From assembly GCF_037023755.1 (NCBI RefSeq), contig NZ_CP146100.1, forward strand, positions 5,735,501-5,799,500: a stretch of DNA of 64,000 nt. Reading direction: 5' to 3'. Each line of letters starts with the position of its first letter. Position 1 is the first letter of the stretch. Below the pieces are notes generated by a model. That model did not search any database. It was not told the origin of the DNA and saw only the letters and a list, made by a program, of their open reading frames with translations. Origin of the DNA: Saccharopolyspora sp. SCSIO 74807 (GTDB lineage Bacteria; Actinomycetota; Actinomycetes; Mycobacteriales; Pseudonocardiaceae). The position numbers and the translations under genes were made by a program. Below, piece by piece: positions 50,890 through 59,519 of this stretch.

Positions 50890-52188
50890 ATGGGGGTCCG
50901 ATCAGGCAGCAAGCGCACGACGGGCTGGCGGGCCACCATCGCCGTCGCCATGTCGAACTACATCGAAGCGGGCTCGATCATCGCCATCGCCACCAGCCTG
51001 AGCCTGTGGCAGGACCGGTTCGGCCTGAACGACCTCGCGGTCGGGCTGCTGGCCTCGCTCAGCGCCAACGCCTTCGGCGCCGCGGTCGGCGCGGCCATCG
51101 GCGGACCGCTCTGCGACCGCTACGGCAGGAAGTTCATCTACACCTACGACCTGCTGCTGTACATGCTTGGCGTGCTGCTGGCGGTGTTCGCCGTCTCCTA
51201 CGGGATGCTGCTGACCGCGTTCGTGCTCACCGGCATCGCGGTCGGTGCGGGCGTGACCGCGTCGTGGACCTACATCGCCGAGGAGGCCCCCGACCACCAG
51301 CGGGCCGCGCACGTCGGTACCGCACAGCTGGCGTGGTCGATCGGGCCGATGATCGGCTACCTGCTGGCCGTGCTCGTAGGCCCGCTCGGACTGCTCGGCA
51401 GCCGGTTGATCTTCGCGCACCTGTTCGTGGTCGCGGCCGTGACCTGGTGGGTGCGCCGCGGGCTGGCGGAGTCCGAGATCTGGCGCAGCCGCAACGAGGA
51501 ACCGGGCGCGCAGATGTCCTTCCTGGGCAGCCTGCGCGGCCTGTTCAGCAAGAAGGCGAACCTGACGGCGCTGCTGTTCCTGTTCGGCGTCTATGCACTG
51601 TGGAACGCCGTCGCAGGGCAGGCCGGGATCTTCCAGCCGCGCGTGTACGACGCCGCAGGCGTCACCTCGGAGACCGAGCAATACCTGCTGCAAGTCCTGC
51701 TGTGGGGCTGCACCAGCGCGGCCACCTACCTCGGGTTCATGCTGCTCGCCGACCGGGTCAGCCGCCGATGGCTGTATTGCGGCGGCGCCGCGCTCGGCAT
51801 CCTCGCCTGGGCCGCGCTGATCTACGCGCCCGCGAACACCTTCACGTTGCTGTTCTTCGCCATCGGCTGGGGCGTGTCCGCCGGGGTCGGCGCGCAGGCG
51901 TTCTACGGGCTGTGGACCAGCGAACTGTTCGCGACCCGGTATCGCGCCAGCGCGCAGGGAGTGCTGTTCCTGGCCGCGCGGGTGCTGGTCGGGCTGCTGA
52001 GCGTGTGGTTCCCGGTGCTGCTGACGCGGATCGGTCTGGACGGGCTCGGACTGCTCATCCTCGCGCTGCTGACCGCATCGCTGCTCATCGGTACATTGTG
52101 GACTCCGCGCACGCGGGGCAAGAGCCTGCGCCAGATCGAGCAGGAGCGCTACGGAACAGCGCCCACATCGGACTCGGTGGTGGCCTGA
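50890..52188 (+). CDS. MFS sugar transporter of the rhamnose operon
   Basis: This 432-residue MFS protein has twelve membrane helices, the GGPLCDRYGRKFIYTYDLLLYM signature after TM2, and WGVSAGVGAQAFYGLWTSELFATRYRASAQG near the C-terminal half. That is a sugar-porter/PP-loop-like motif. The start is ATG at 50890, with GGAGGA upstream. Its TGA overlaps the ATG of rhaM (TGATG). This context makes L-rhamnose the likely substrate. Confidence 0.9.
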   Translation: MGVRSGSKRTTGWRATIAVAMSNYIEAGSIIAIATSLSLWQDRFGLNDLAVGLLASLSANAFGAAVGAAIGGPLCDRYGRKFIYTYDLLLYMLGVLLAVFAVSYGMLLTAFVLTGIAVGAGVTASWTYIAEEAPDHQRAAHVGTAQLAWSIGPMIGYLLAVLVGPLGLLGSRLIFAHLFVVAAVTWWVRRGLAESEIWRSRNEEPGAQMSFLGSLRGLFSKKANLTALLFLFGVYALWNAVAGQAGIFQPRVYDAAGVTSETEQYLLQVLLWGCTSAATYLGFMLLADRVSRRWLYCGGAALGILAWAALIYAPANTFTLLFFAIGWGVSAGVGAQAFYGLWTSELFATRYRASAQGVLFLAARVLVGLLSVWFPVLLTRIGLDGLGLLILALLTASLLIGTLWTPRTRGKSLRQIEQERYGTAPTSDSVVA

Positions 52189-52547
52189 TGCCCCGAGTCT
52201 GCTTCCAGTTGCGAGTCGATCCGGACCGCCTCGACGAGTACCGGCGCAGGCACGCGGCCGTCTGGCCGGAGATGCTGCGTGCCATCGAAGCGTCCGGACG
52301 GCGCAACTACTCGCTGTTCCTGCGACCCGACGGCCTGCTGATCGGCTACTACGAAACCGACTCCGCGGACCGCTCGGACGCCCGCCTCGCGGCGTCGCAG
52401 GTCGCCGCGGTCTGGGAGGAACACATGGCCGAGCTGTTCATCGGCGGGCGCGCCGACCGGTCGGCCACGATCCTCGAAGAGGTCTTCCACCTCGAAGACC
52501 AACTCGCGTCCAATGTGCACGACCCGAGCGAAGGAGACCGAGAATGA
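52188..52547 (+). CDS. rhaM: L-rhamnose mutarotase
   Basis: This 119-residue protein has the RhaM signature: MPRVCFQLRVDPDRLDEYRRRHAAVWPEMLRAIEASGRRNYSLFL, then GYYETDSADRSDARLAAS and the Trp-containing AVWEEHMAELF. It interconverts rhamnose anomers to supply the isomerase. It overlaps the transporter stop by 1 bp and the isomerase start by 4 bp. Confidence 0.94.
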   Translation: MPRVCFQLRVDPDRLDEYRRRHAAVWPEMLRAIEASGRRNYSLFLRPDGLLIGYYETDSADRSDARLAASQVAAVWEEHMAELFIGGRADRSATILEEVFHLEDQLASNVHDPSEGDRE

Positions 52548-53719
52548 CCACCCCGGCTGGTTTCGGCGAGATCACCGACACCCTCGCTCGCCAGTCCATC
52601 GAGCTGCCCAGCTGGGCGTTCGGCAACTCCGGCACCAGGTTCAAGGTGTTCGGCACGCCCGGCACGCCGCGCACGCCGCAGGAGAAGATCGCCGACGCCG
52701 CGAAGGTGCACGAACTCACCGGACTGGCACCGCAGGTGGCGCTGCACATCCCGTGGGACGACGTGGACGACTTCGCCGCGCTCAAGGCGCATGCGGAAGG
52801 ACTCGGCATCGCGCTGGGCACGGTCAACTCCAACACGTTCCAGGACGAGGCCTACAAGTTCGGCAGCCTCACGCACTCCGATCCCGCGGTGCGGCGCAAG
52901 GCGATCGACCACCACTTCCGGTGCATCGACATCATGCACGCCACGGGTTCGACCGATCTGAAGATCTGGCTCGCCGACGGCACCAACTACCCGGGCCAGG
53001 ACTCGCTGCGCGCGCGGCAGGACCGGCTCGCCGAGTCGCTGGCCGAGATCTACGGGCGGCTCGGTGCGCAGCAGCGGCTCGTGCTGGAGTACAAGTTCTT
53101 CGAGCCGGCCTTCTACCACACCGACGTGCCCGACTGGGGAACGTCGTTCGTGCAGGTCAGCGCGCTCGGCGAGCGGGCGTTCACGTGCTTGGACACCGGG
53201 CACCACGCGCCGGGCACGAACATCGAGTTCATCGTGATGCAGTTGCTGCGGCTGGGGAAGCTCGGTTCCTTCGACTTCAACTCGCGCTTCTACGCCGACG
53301 ACGACCTGATCGTCGGCGCTGCCGATCCGTTCCAGCTGTTCCGGATCCTGCACGAGGTCGTCGCGGGCGGCGGGCTCGACGAGGACTCGCCGGTGCGTTT
53401 CATGCTCGACCAGTGCCACAACATCGAGGAGAAGATCCCCGGGCAGATCCGCTCGGTGCTCAACGTGCAGGAGATGACCGCGCGCGCGTTGCTGGTCGAC
53501 CGCGCGGCGCTGGCCGAAGCGCAGGCACAGCACGATGTTCTGGGTGCGAACGAGGTGCTGATGGACGCCTTCCAGACCGATGTGCGACCGGCCCTCGCGC
53601 AATGGCGCGCCTCGCGCGGGCTGCCCGCCGAGCCGCTGCGCGCCTACGCCGAATCCGGACACCAGCAGCACTTGGCCGAGCAACGCGCCGACGGCGCGCA
53701 GGCCGGGTGGGGTGCTTGA
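52544..53719 (+). CDS. rhaI: L-rhamnose isomerase
   Basis: This 391-residue TIM-barrel isomerase is of the actinobacterial/Pseudomonas-type RhaI group. Metal and substrate residues lie in LHIPWDDVDDF, LGTVNSNTFQDEAYKFGSLTHSDPAVRRKAIDH, KIWLADGTNYPGQ, LEYKFFEPAFYHTDVPDW and CLDTGHHAPGTNIEF. It converts L-rhamnose to L-rhamnulose. Its ATG overlaps rhaM (ATGA), and its TGA overlaps the aldolase fusion (TGATG). The tight chain of overlaps shows one translational unit. Confidence 0.95.
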   Translation: MTTPAGFGEITDTLARQSIELPSWAFGNSGTRFKVFGTPGTPRTPQEKIADAAKVHELTGLAPQVALHIPWDDVDDFAALKAHAEGLGIALGTVNSNTFQDEAYKFGSLTHSDPAVRRKAIDHHFRCIDIMHATGSTDLKIWLADGTNYPGQDSLRARQDRLAESLAEIYGRLGAQQRLVLEYKFFEPAFYHTDVPDWGTSFVQVSALGERAFTCLDTGHHAPGTNIEFIVMQLLRLGKLGSFDFNSRFYADDDLIVGAADPFQLFRILHEVVAGGGLDEDSPVRFMLDQCHNIEEKIPGQIRSVLNVQEMTARALLVDRAALAEAQAQHDVLGANEVLMDAFQTDVRPALAQWRASRGLPAEPLRAYAESGHQQHLAEQRADGAQAGWGA

Positions 53720-55791
53720 TGAACGACCGAGCAGGAAAGGACGACGACCGCGTGGATTCCAGGGCAGTCAAGGAAGAACTGATCGCCCGCAGCAACCGGC
53801 TGGGGGCCGACCCGAAGAACACCAACTACGCGGGCGGCAACACTTCGGCCAAGGGACGGGACATCGACCCGGTCACCGCGGCGCCGGTCGATCTGCTGTG
53901 GGTGAAGGGTTCCGGCGGTGATCTCGGGACGTTGACCGAGAACGGCCTCGCGGCGCTGCGACTGGACCGGCTGCGCGCACTGTCCGATGTGTACCCGGGC
54001 GTGGACCGCGAGGACGAGATGGTCGCGGCCTTCGACCACACCCTGCACGGCAAGGGCGGAGCCGCGCCGTCCATCGACACCGCGATGCACGGGCTGGTGG
54101 AGGCCGACCACGTCGACCACCTGCACCCGGACAGCGGGATCGCCATCGCGACCGCCGCCGACGGGCCGGAACTCACCCGCGAGATCTTCGGCGAGAAGGT
54201 GGTGTGGATTCCGTGGCGCCGCCCCGGATGGCAGCTCGGCGAGGACATCGCCGAGATCAAGCGGCGGAACCCGGCCGCGATCGGCACCGTCCTGGGCGGA
54301 CACGGGATCACCGCGTGGGGCGGCACCAGCGAGGAATGCGAACGCAATTCGCTGTGGATCATCGACACCGCGGCCGAATACATCGCCGAGCACGGCAAGC
54401 CGGAGCCGTTCGGCCCGGTGCTCGACGGCTACGAGCCGCTGCCGGAAGCCGAACGGCGCAAGAAAGCCGCCGCGCTGGCACCCGTGCTGCGCGGCCTGGT
54501 CAGCACCGACAAGCGCCAGGTCGGGCATTTCACCGACAGTCCGGAAGTGCTCGAATTCCTGGCTCGCTCCGAGCATCCCCGGCTGGCCGAGCTGGGCACC
54601 AGCTGCCCGGACCACTTCCTGCGCACCAAGGTGAAACCGCTGGTGCTGGACGTGCCCCCGAACGCTTCGATCGAGGAATCGGCCGAGCGGCTCAGGCAGC
54701 TGCACGAGCGATACCGCGCCGACTACGCGGCCTACTACCAGCGGCACGCCACTGTGGACTCACCGCCGATGCGGGGCGCGGACCCGGCGATCGTGCTGAT
54801 TCCCGGCGTGGGCATGTTCAGCCACGGCGCGGACAAGCAAACCGCCCGCGTGGCCGGGGAATTCTACGTCAACGCGATCAACGTGATGCGCGGAGCGGAA
54901 GCGCTGTCGCACTACTCCCCCATCGACGAGCGCGAGAAGTTCCGCATCGAGTACTGGGCCCTGGAAGAGGCGAAGCTCCAGCGGCGCCCGGCGCCGAAGC
55001 CGCTCGCGACCAAGGTCGCGCTGGTCACCGGTGCCGCCTCCGGCATCGGCAAGGCCACCGCCGCACGACTCGCCCGCGACGGCGCCAACGTCGTGCTCGC
55101 CGACGTCGACCGAGCCAAGGCACGGGAGGCAGCGGCCGAACTCGGTTCGGCGGACGTGGCCGTGGGCGTGGCCGCCGACGTGACCGACGAGGACGCCGTC
55201 GCGGCCGCGGTCGAGGCGGCCGTGCTGGCTTTCGGCGGACTCGACGTGGTGGTCAACAACGCGGGGCTGTCGCTGTCGAAACCGCTGCTGGAGACGACCG
55301 CGGCCGACTGGGACCTGCAACACGACGTGATGGCGAAGGGCTCGTTCCTGGTCAGCAGGGCGGCCGCGAAAGTCCTCGTCGAACAGGAACTCGGCGGCGA
55401 CATCGTCTACATCGTCTCGAAGAACGGCGTTTTCGCCGGGCCGAACAACATCGCCTACTCGGCCACCAAGGCCGACCAGGCACACCAGGTCCGGCTGCTG
55501 GCCGCCGAACTCGGCGCGCACTCGATCCGGGTCAACGGGGTCAATCCCGACGGCGTGGTGCGCGGCAGCGGGATCTTCGCCGGTGGCTGGGGTGCGCAGC
55601 GGGCGAAGGTGTACGGGGTTCCGGAAGACGAGCTGGGCGCCTTCTACGCGCAGCGCACGCTGCTCAAGCGGGAGGTGCTGCCGGAAAACGTCGCGAACGC
55701 GGTTTTCGCCCTGCTGGGCGGGGATCTCAGCCATACGACCGGTTTGCACGTGCCCGTCGACGCAGGTGTCGCGGCAGCGTTCCTGCGTTGA
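53719..55791 (+). CDS. rhaEW: Bifunctional rhamnulose-1-phosphate aldolase/short-chain dehydrogenase
   Basis: This 690-residue fusion has an N-terminal class II aldolase domain (residues about 1-430), with DHVDHLHPDSGIAIATAADG among the metal/active-site region. The C-terminal short-chain dehydrogenase (about 432-690) carries VTGAASGIGKA, NNAGLSLS and YSATK. The aldolase cleaves rhamnulose-1-phosphate to DHAP and lactaldehyde; the SDR oxidises lactaldehyde to lactate. The fusion is known in bacteria with the RhaI-type pathway. It overlaps rhaI by one base and precedes rhaB. Confidence 0.93.
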   Translation: MNDRAGKDDDRVDSRAVKEELIARSNRLGADPKNTNYAGGNTSAKGRDIDPVTAAPVDLLWVKGSGGDLGTLTENGLAALRLDRLRALSDVYPGVDREDEMVAAFDHTLHGKGGAAPSIDTAMHGLVEADHVDHLHPDSGIAIATAADGPELTREIFGEKVVWIPWRRPGWQLGEDIAEIKRRNPAAIGTVLGGHGITAWGGTSEECERNSLWIIDTAAEYIAEHGKPEPFGPVLDGYEPLPEAERRKKAAALAPVLRGLVSTDKRQVGHFTDSPEVLEFLARSEHPRLAELGTSCPDHFLRTKVKPLVLDVPPNASIEESAERLRQLHERYRADYAAYYQRHATVDSPPMRGADPAIVLIPGVGMFSHGADKQTARVAGEFYVNAINVMRGAEALSHYSPIDEREKFRIEYWALEEAKLQRRPAPKPLATKVALVTGAASGIGKATAARLARDGANVVLADVDRAKAREAAAELGSADVAVGVAADVTDEDAVAAAVEAAVLAFGGLDVVVNNAGLSLSKPLLETTAADWDLQHDVMAKGSFLVSRAAAKVLVEQELGGDIVYIVSKNGVFAGPNNIAYSATKADQAHQVRLLAAELGAHSIRVNGVNPDGVVRGSGIFAGGWGAQRAKVYGVPEDELGAFYAQRTLLKREVLPENVANAVFALLGGDLSHTTGLHVPVDAGVAAAFLR

Positions 55792-55803
55792 TGAGGAGGC
55801 GGC

Positions 55804-57234
55804 ATGAGTGATGCGGTGGCCGCGGTCGACCTCGGCGCCACCAGCGGCCGGGTGATGCTCGCCCACGTCGGCCCGGACGAGTTGCGGATGCGCACCGTCT
55901 CCCGGTTCCCGAACCGGCCGGTGCGCACCCGCGACGGGCTGCACTGGAACGTCCTGGAGCTGTACCGCGACATGTGCGACGGGCTAGCGACAGCGTTGCG
56001 GGAAGCGAGTTTGGCCGGTCTGGCCATCGATTCCTGGGCAGTGGACTACGCGTTGCTGCGCGGCGGCCGCGTGCTCGGCCAGCCGCACCACTACCGGGAC
56101 GACCGCAATGCCGCGGCGGTCGATGCCGTGCACGAGTTGGTTTCTCCGCAGGAGTTGTACGAGCTGAACGGCTTGCAGCACTTGCCGTTCAACACCACGT
56201 TCCAGCTCGCCGCGGACCGGCGTTCGGGTTTCCTGGCGCTGGCGGATCGGATGCTGCTGATCCCGGACCTGCTCGCCTACTGGCTCACCGGGGAGCAGGT
56301 CGCCGAACGCACGAACGCTTCCACGACGGGTTTGCTCGACGTGCGCACCGGCGACTGGTCGCGGCAGCTGACCGACCGGCTCGGAGTCGAGCACGGCCTG
56401 CTGCCGCCGCTGGTCTCGCCGGGAGACCGGATCGGCGAGGTCTCGCCGGAGATTTCGGCGCAGCTGGGCACCGATCGGCCGCTGCCGGTCACCGCGGTGG
56501 GTTCGCACGACACCGCCTCGGCGGTCGTGGCAGTGCCCGCCGAAGGCGAGGATTTCGCCTACATCTCGTGCGGTACCTGGTCGCTGGTCGGTGTGGAGGT
56601 GGACCGGCCGGTGCTGTCCGAAGCGGGCCGTGCCGCGAAGTTCACCAATGAGCGCGGTGTCGACGACCGGATCCGCTACCTGCACAACGTGATGGGGCTG
56701 TGGCTGCTGAGCGAGTCCGTCGCGCAGTGGCGCAGGACCGACCCGTCGGTCGAGCTGGAGCCACTGCTGGCCGAGGCGGCCGAGGTGCCGCCTGGAACCG
56801 TCCCCGTCTTCGACACCGACGACGCGCGGTTCCTGCCGCCGGGCGACATGCCTTCGCGCATCGCGGCGTGGCTGGCCGAGCACGACCTGCCGATTCCGGG
56901 AACCCGCGGCGAATTCGTGCGCTGCATCCTGGAAAGCCTCGCGGCGGCCTACGCGCACTCCATCGACCAGGTCGAACGACTCACCGGCCGTTGTGTGTCC
57001 ACAGTGCACATCGTCGGCGGCGGCTCGCAGAACGCGTTGCTGTGCCGGCTCACCGCCGATCGGACCGGCCGAACGGTGATCGCAGGCCCGGTCGAGGCCA
57101 CCGCCCTCGGCAACATCCTCGTGCAGGCCCGCACCGCCGGCGCGATCACCGGAAGTTTGGAATCGCTGCGGAACCTCGTACGTCGGAGGTGCGAACTCCA
57201 GATCTACCAACCAGGTTCCACACGCATCGGGTGA
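55804..57234 (+). CDS. rhaB: L-rhamnulokinase
   Basis: This 476-residue FGGY kinase begins AVDLGATSGRVMLAHVG, the phosphate-1 loop. AIDSWAVDYALL, CGTWSLVGVEVDRP and a late IVGGGSQNALLCRLTADRTGR with the adenosine motif follow. It phosphorylates L-rhamnulose with ATP. It lies 12 bases after the aldolase fusion and ends the operon. GAGGAGGCGGC precedes the start. Confidence 0.95.
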   Translation: MSDAVAAVDLGATSGRVMLAHVGPDELRMRTVSRFPNRPVRTRDGLHWNVLELYRDMCDGLATALREASLAGLAIDSWAVDYALLRGGRVLGQPHHYRDDRNAAAVDAVHELVSPQELYELNGLQHLPFNTTFQLAADRRSGFLALADRMLLIPDLLAYWLTGEQVAERTNASTTGLLDVRTGDWSRQLTDRLGVEHGLLPPLVSPGDRIGEVSPEISAQLGTDRPLPVTAVGSHDTASAVVAVPAEGEDFAYISCGTWSLVGVEVDRPVLSEAGRAAKFTNERGVDDRIRYLHNVMGLWLLSESVAQWRRTDPSVELEPLLAEAAEVPPGTVPVFDTDDARFLPPGDMPSRIAAWLAEHDLPIPGTRGEFVRCILESLAAAYAHSIDQVERLTGRCVSTVHIVGGGSQNALLCRLTADRTGRTVIAGPVEATALGNILVQARTAGAITGSLESLRNLVRRRCELQIYQPGSTRIG

Positions 57235-57276
57235 AACTGAGCGAGGCTGCTGAGCGGGGTGCACAGCACAGCACCG

Positions 57277-57299
57277 CTTCGACACACGAACCGTCGAAG
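57277..57299. terminator. Terminator hairpin after rhaB
   Basis: Arms CTTCGAC and GTCGAAG (7 bp) enclose a 9-base loop. It lies between the convergent rhaB and the minus-strand gene at 57311. A looser stem overlaps at 57253-57278. Confidence 0.55.
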
Positions 57300-57310
57300 A
57301 TTGGCGGACC

Positions 57311-58003
57311 TCAGGTAGCACGCCGCGCCAACAGGACAGCGGCCTCGGCCACAGAGTCGAGGACCTGATCGGGAACATCACCCGAAGCCGATTCGGCTTC
57401 CGCCACGAACACCGCGCTGCGATCCCGCGCAGAGTCGTAATGCTCCCCGGTGAACTGCACATCGGGCAGAAACGGCTCGACGTCTCCACTGCCGTGTTCG
57501 TCGATCAGCCGTCGGAACTGCCGGGCTTGCGTGGCGTTGCGCATCTGCACCCGGGACACCAGAACGGATGCCGAACCGCCGTCGTAGCTGACGGGGAACT
57601 GCACGCGGTGCAACCCCCTGCACGGGTTCCGGGTAAAGAAGTCTTGCACACGCCCGTACGAGAAGACCGCACATTCAGCTGCCTCGCGCGTCTTGCTGGT
57701 TCCTTTCCGGAGACCGAGTCGACGCCATGCCTGTACGGGTTTGCCACGCTGAACGTCTTTTCGGACCTTGGAAAGGTTCTTGCTGATGTTGCGCACGACC
57801 GCCGACTCAGCAGCCGACATCGCCGACGCCGCTGTGCCACCGCCTCCGCCGACACCTGCACCGATACCACCGGCACCGCTGCTGGCGGCCCAAATGGCCA
57901 ACGCTGCACCGCCCGCGACAACTGTTGCGGCGCCACCTCCGCCGCCTCCGCCACCTATAGGGTATTTCGAGCCATCCGGACGACTTCGGAATCTTGGTGC
58001 CAC
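57311..58003 (-). CDS. Hypothetical glycine-rich membrane protein
   Basis: This 230-residue protein has an N-terminal Gly run, a hydrophobic Ala/Gly segment (TVVAGGAALAIWAASSGAGGIGAGVGGGGG) that may be a membrane helix, and a soluble domain. The soluble part contains a Cys pair region (EAAECAVFSYGRVQDFFTRNPCRGLHRVQFPVSYDGGSASVLVSRVQM). GTG at 58003 follows AGAGGAG. Codons here are less GC-biased than in the neighbouring genes (TTC, AAA, ATA, TTT occur), a possible sign of transfer. I recognise no family. Confidence 0.72.
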   Translation of the reverse strand: MAPRFRSRPDGSKYPIGGGGGGGGAATVVAGGAALAIWAASSGAGGIGAGVGGGGGTAASAMSAAESAVVRNISKNLSKVRKDVQRGKPVQAWRRLGLRKGTSKTREAAECAVFSYGRVQDFFTRNPCRGLHRVQFPVSYDGGSASVLVSRVQMRNATQARQFRRLIDEHGSGDVEPFLPDVQFTGEHYDSARDRSAVFVAEAESASGDVPDQVLDSVAEAAVLLARRAT

Positions 58004-58099
58004 TGTGCTCCTCTCTGCACTGGTGGCACTCTGCGGTAGACGGCGCGTTCCGCGTGGAACAATTGAGCTACATCACCCGATCAGCGCACGCTCCATCCA

Positions 58100-58152
58100 G
58101 GAGTAACTCGACCGTTCGTCCAATCCAGCCGGTCCAACAGTCCGCTCACTCC
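58100..58152 (+). repeat. Nested inverted repeat, copy R6 (degenerate)
   Basis: The ends GGAGTAACTCG and CAGTCCGCTCACTCC are recognisable, but the core is reduced to CCAATCCAGCCGG. A second right-arm CCGTTCACTCC follows at 58166-58176, and the purB-family stop codon is built into it. Confidence 0.75.
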
Positions 58153-58169
58153 GAGCTGCGGTGCTCCGT

Positions 58170-59519
58170 TCACTCCGATCGGCCGACGACGTCGAAGGTC
58201 ATGGCGCGGGCGCTGCCGAGGTAGTTGGCCGGGTCGCAGAGCTCGTCGATGCGGTTCTCTCCGAGCTGCTCGACGAGTTCGGGATGGTGGCGCAGCTCGC
58301 GGGCGAGGTCGTCGCCCCGCTCGATCGCGTTGCGGCAAGCGTCGTAGACCACTTCGTGCGCGCGTTGCCGCCCGAGCACGGGCGCGACGGCCATCATGAC
58401 GGCCTCGGCCACGATGAGGCCGCCGGTGCGCGAAGTGTTGGCGCGCATCCGGTCGACGTCCACTTCGAGCCCGCCGAGCATGAATTCGGCCTGGTGCAAC
58501 GAAGAAGCCGCGAGTTGGAAGGCCTCCGGCACGGCGGCCCATTCGAGGTGCCACGGGCCGGTGGCCCGCTCGAAGTCCTGCATCATCGCGTCGAGCATCG
58601 AAGAAGCCTTGTCCCGCAGCAGTTTCGCGGTGGCGACCAGCAGTTCGCTGGAGATCGGGTTGCGCTTCTGCGGCATGGTCGAGCTGGCGCCGCGGCCGGG
58701 CACGAACGGCTCGGCGAGTTCGCCGAACTCCGAGGAGCACATCATCATCACGTCCCACCCGATCTTGCCGAGCGAGCCGCCGATCGCGGCCAGCAGCGAG
58801 ACGATCTCGTTGAGCCCGTCGCGCGCGACGTGCCAGGTGATCCCGGGGTCGCGCAGCCCGAGCTCGGTCGCGAGCGCGGACCGCACTGCGAGTCCTTCGG
58901 GGCCGTCGCCCAACGATGCGAGGGTTCCGGCAGCGCCGCCGAACTGCACCATGAGATCCCGTTCGCGTGCTTGCGCGAGCCGTTCGCGGTGCCGGTCCAG
59001 CGCCGAAACCCAGACGGCGGCCCGGAATCCGAACGTCACCGGCAGCGCGTGCTGCAGATGCGTGCGGCCGGCCGCGACGGTGTCCGCGTGCTCGGCGGCC
59101 AGTCGGCGCAGCGCAGCGCGCACCCGGTCCAAGGCCGCCGCGACCAGGTCGAGCCCGTCGCGGCATTGCAGCATCGTGGCGGTGTCCATGATGTCCTGAG
59201 TGGTCGCTCCCCAGTGCAGGTAGCCGCCGGCCTCGCCGCACTGCTCGGCGAGCTGGGTGACCAGCGGCAGCACCGGGTAACCGACGTTCCCGGTCTCGAC
59301 GCGCAGCCGCTCGTGGTCGAGCGAATCCGGAAGGACCGAGTCGGTGATGGTCTGCGCGGCCTCGTGCGGCACGACACCGGTCTTCGCCTGCGCTCGAGCG
59401 AGCGCGGCCTCCGTTTCGGTCATGCGCGCGACGAACGCGGTGTCGCTGAAGACCTCGCGCATCTGGGCGGTGGAGAACATGTCGCGGTAGAGGAAGGAAT
59501 CGAAGACTGAGCTGTTCAC
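58170..59519 (-). CDS. Fumarase/adenylosuccinate lyase superfamily lyase
   Basis: This 449-residue member of the aspartase/fumarase superfamily has the catalytic signature GASSTMPQKRNPISSEL (about residues 272-288). The upstream THLQHALPVTFG and HWGATTQDIMDTATMLQ motifs are also present, so it eliminates a C4-dicarboxylate (fumarate) or opens a ring. It resembles both PcaB-type cycloisomerases and adenylosuccinate lyases. Its GTG overlaps the stop of a dicarboxylate transporter. A role in releasing fumarate from an imported succinyl or similar compound is plausible. The stop codon lies in a repeat arm. Confidence 0.87.
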   Translation of the reverse strand: MNSSVFDSFLYRDMFSTAQMREVFSDTAFVARMTETEAALARAQAKTGVVPHEAAQTITDSVLPDSLDHERLRVETGNVGYPVLPLVTQLAEQCGEAGGYLHWGATTQDIMDTATMLQCRDGLDLVAAALDRVRAALRRLAAEHADTVAAGRTHLQHALPVTFGFRAAVWVSALDRHRERLAQARERDLMVQFGGAAGTLASLGDGPEGLAVRSALATELGLRDPGITWHVARDGLNEIVSLLAAIGGSLGKIGWDVMMMCSSEFGELAEPFVPGRGASSTMPQKRNPISSELLVATAKLLRDKASSMLDAMMQDFERATGPWHLEWAAVPEAFQLAASSLHQAEFMLGGLEVDVDRMRANTSRTGGLIVAEAVMMAVAPVLGRQRAHEVVYDACRNAIERGDDLARELRHHPELVEQLGENRIDELCDPANYLGSARAMTFDVVGRSE

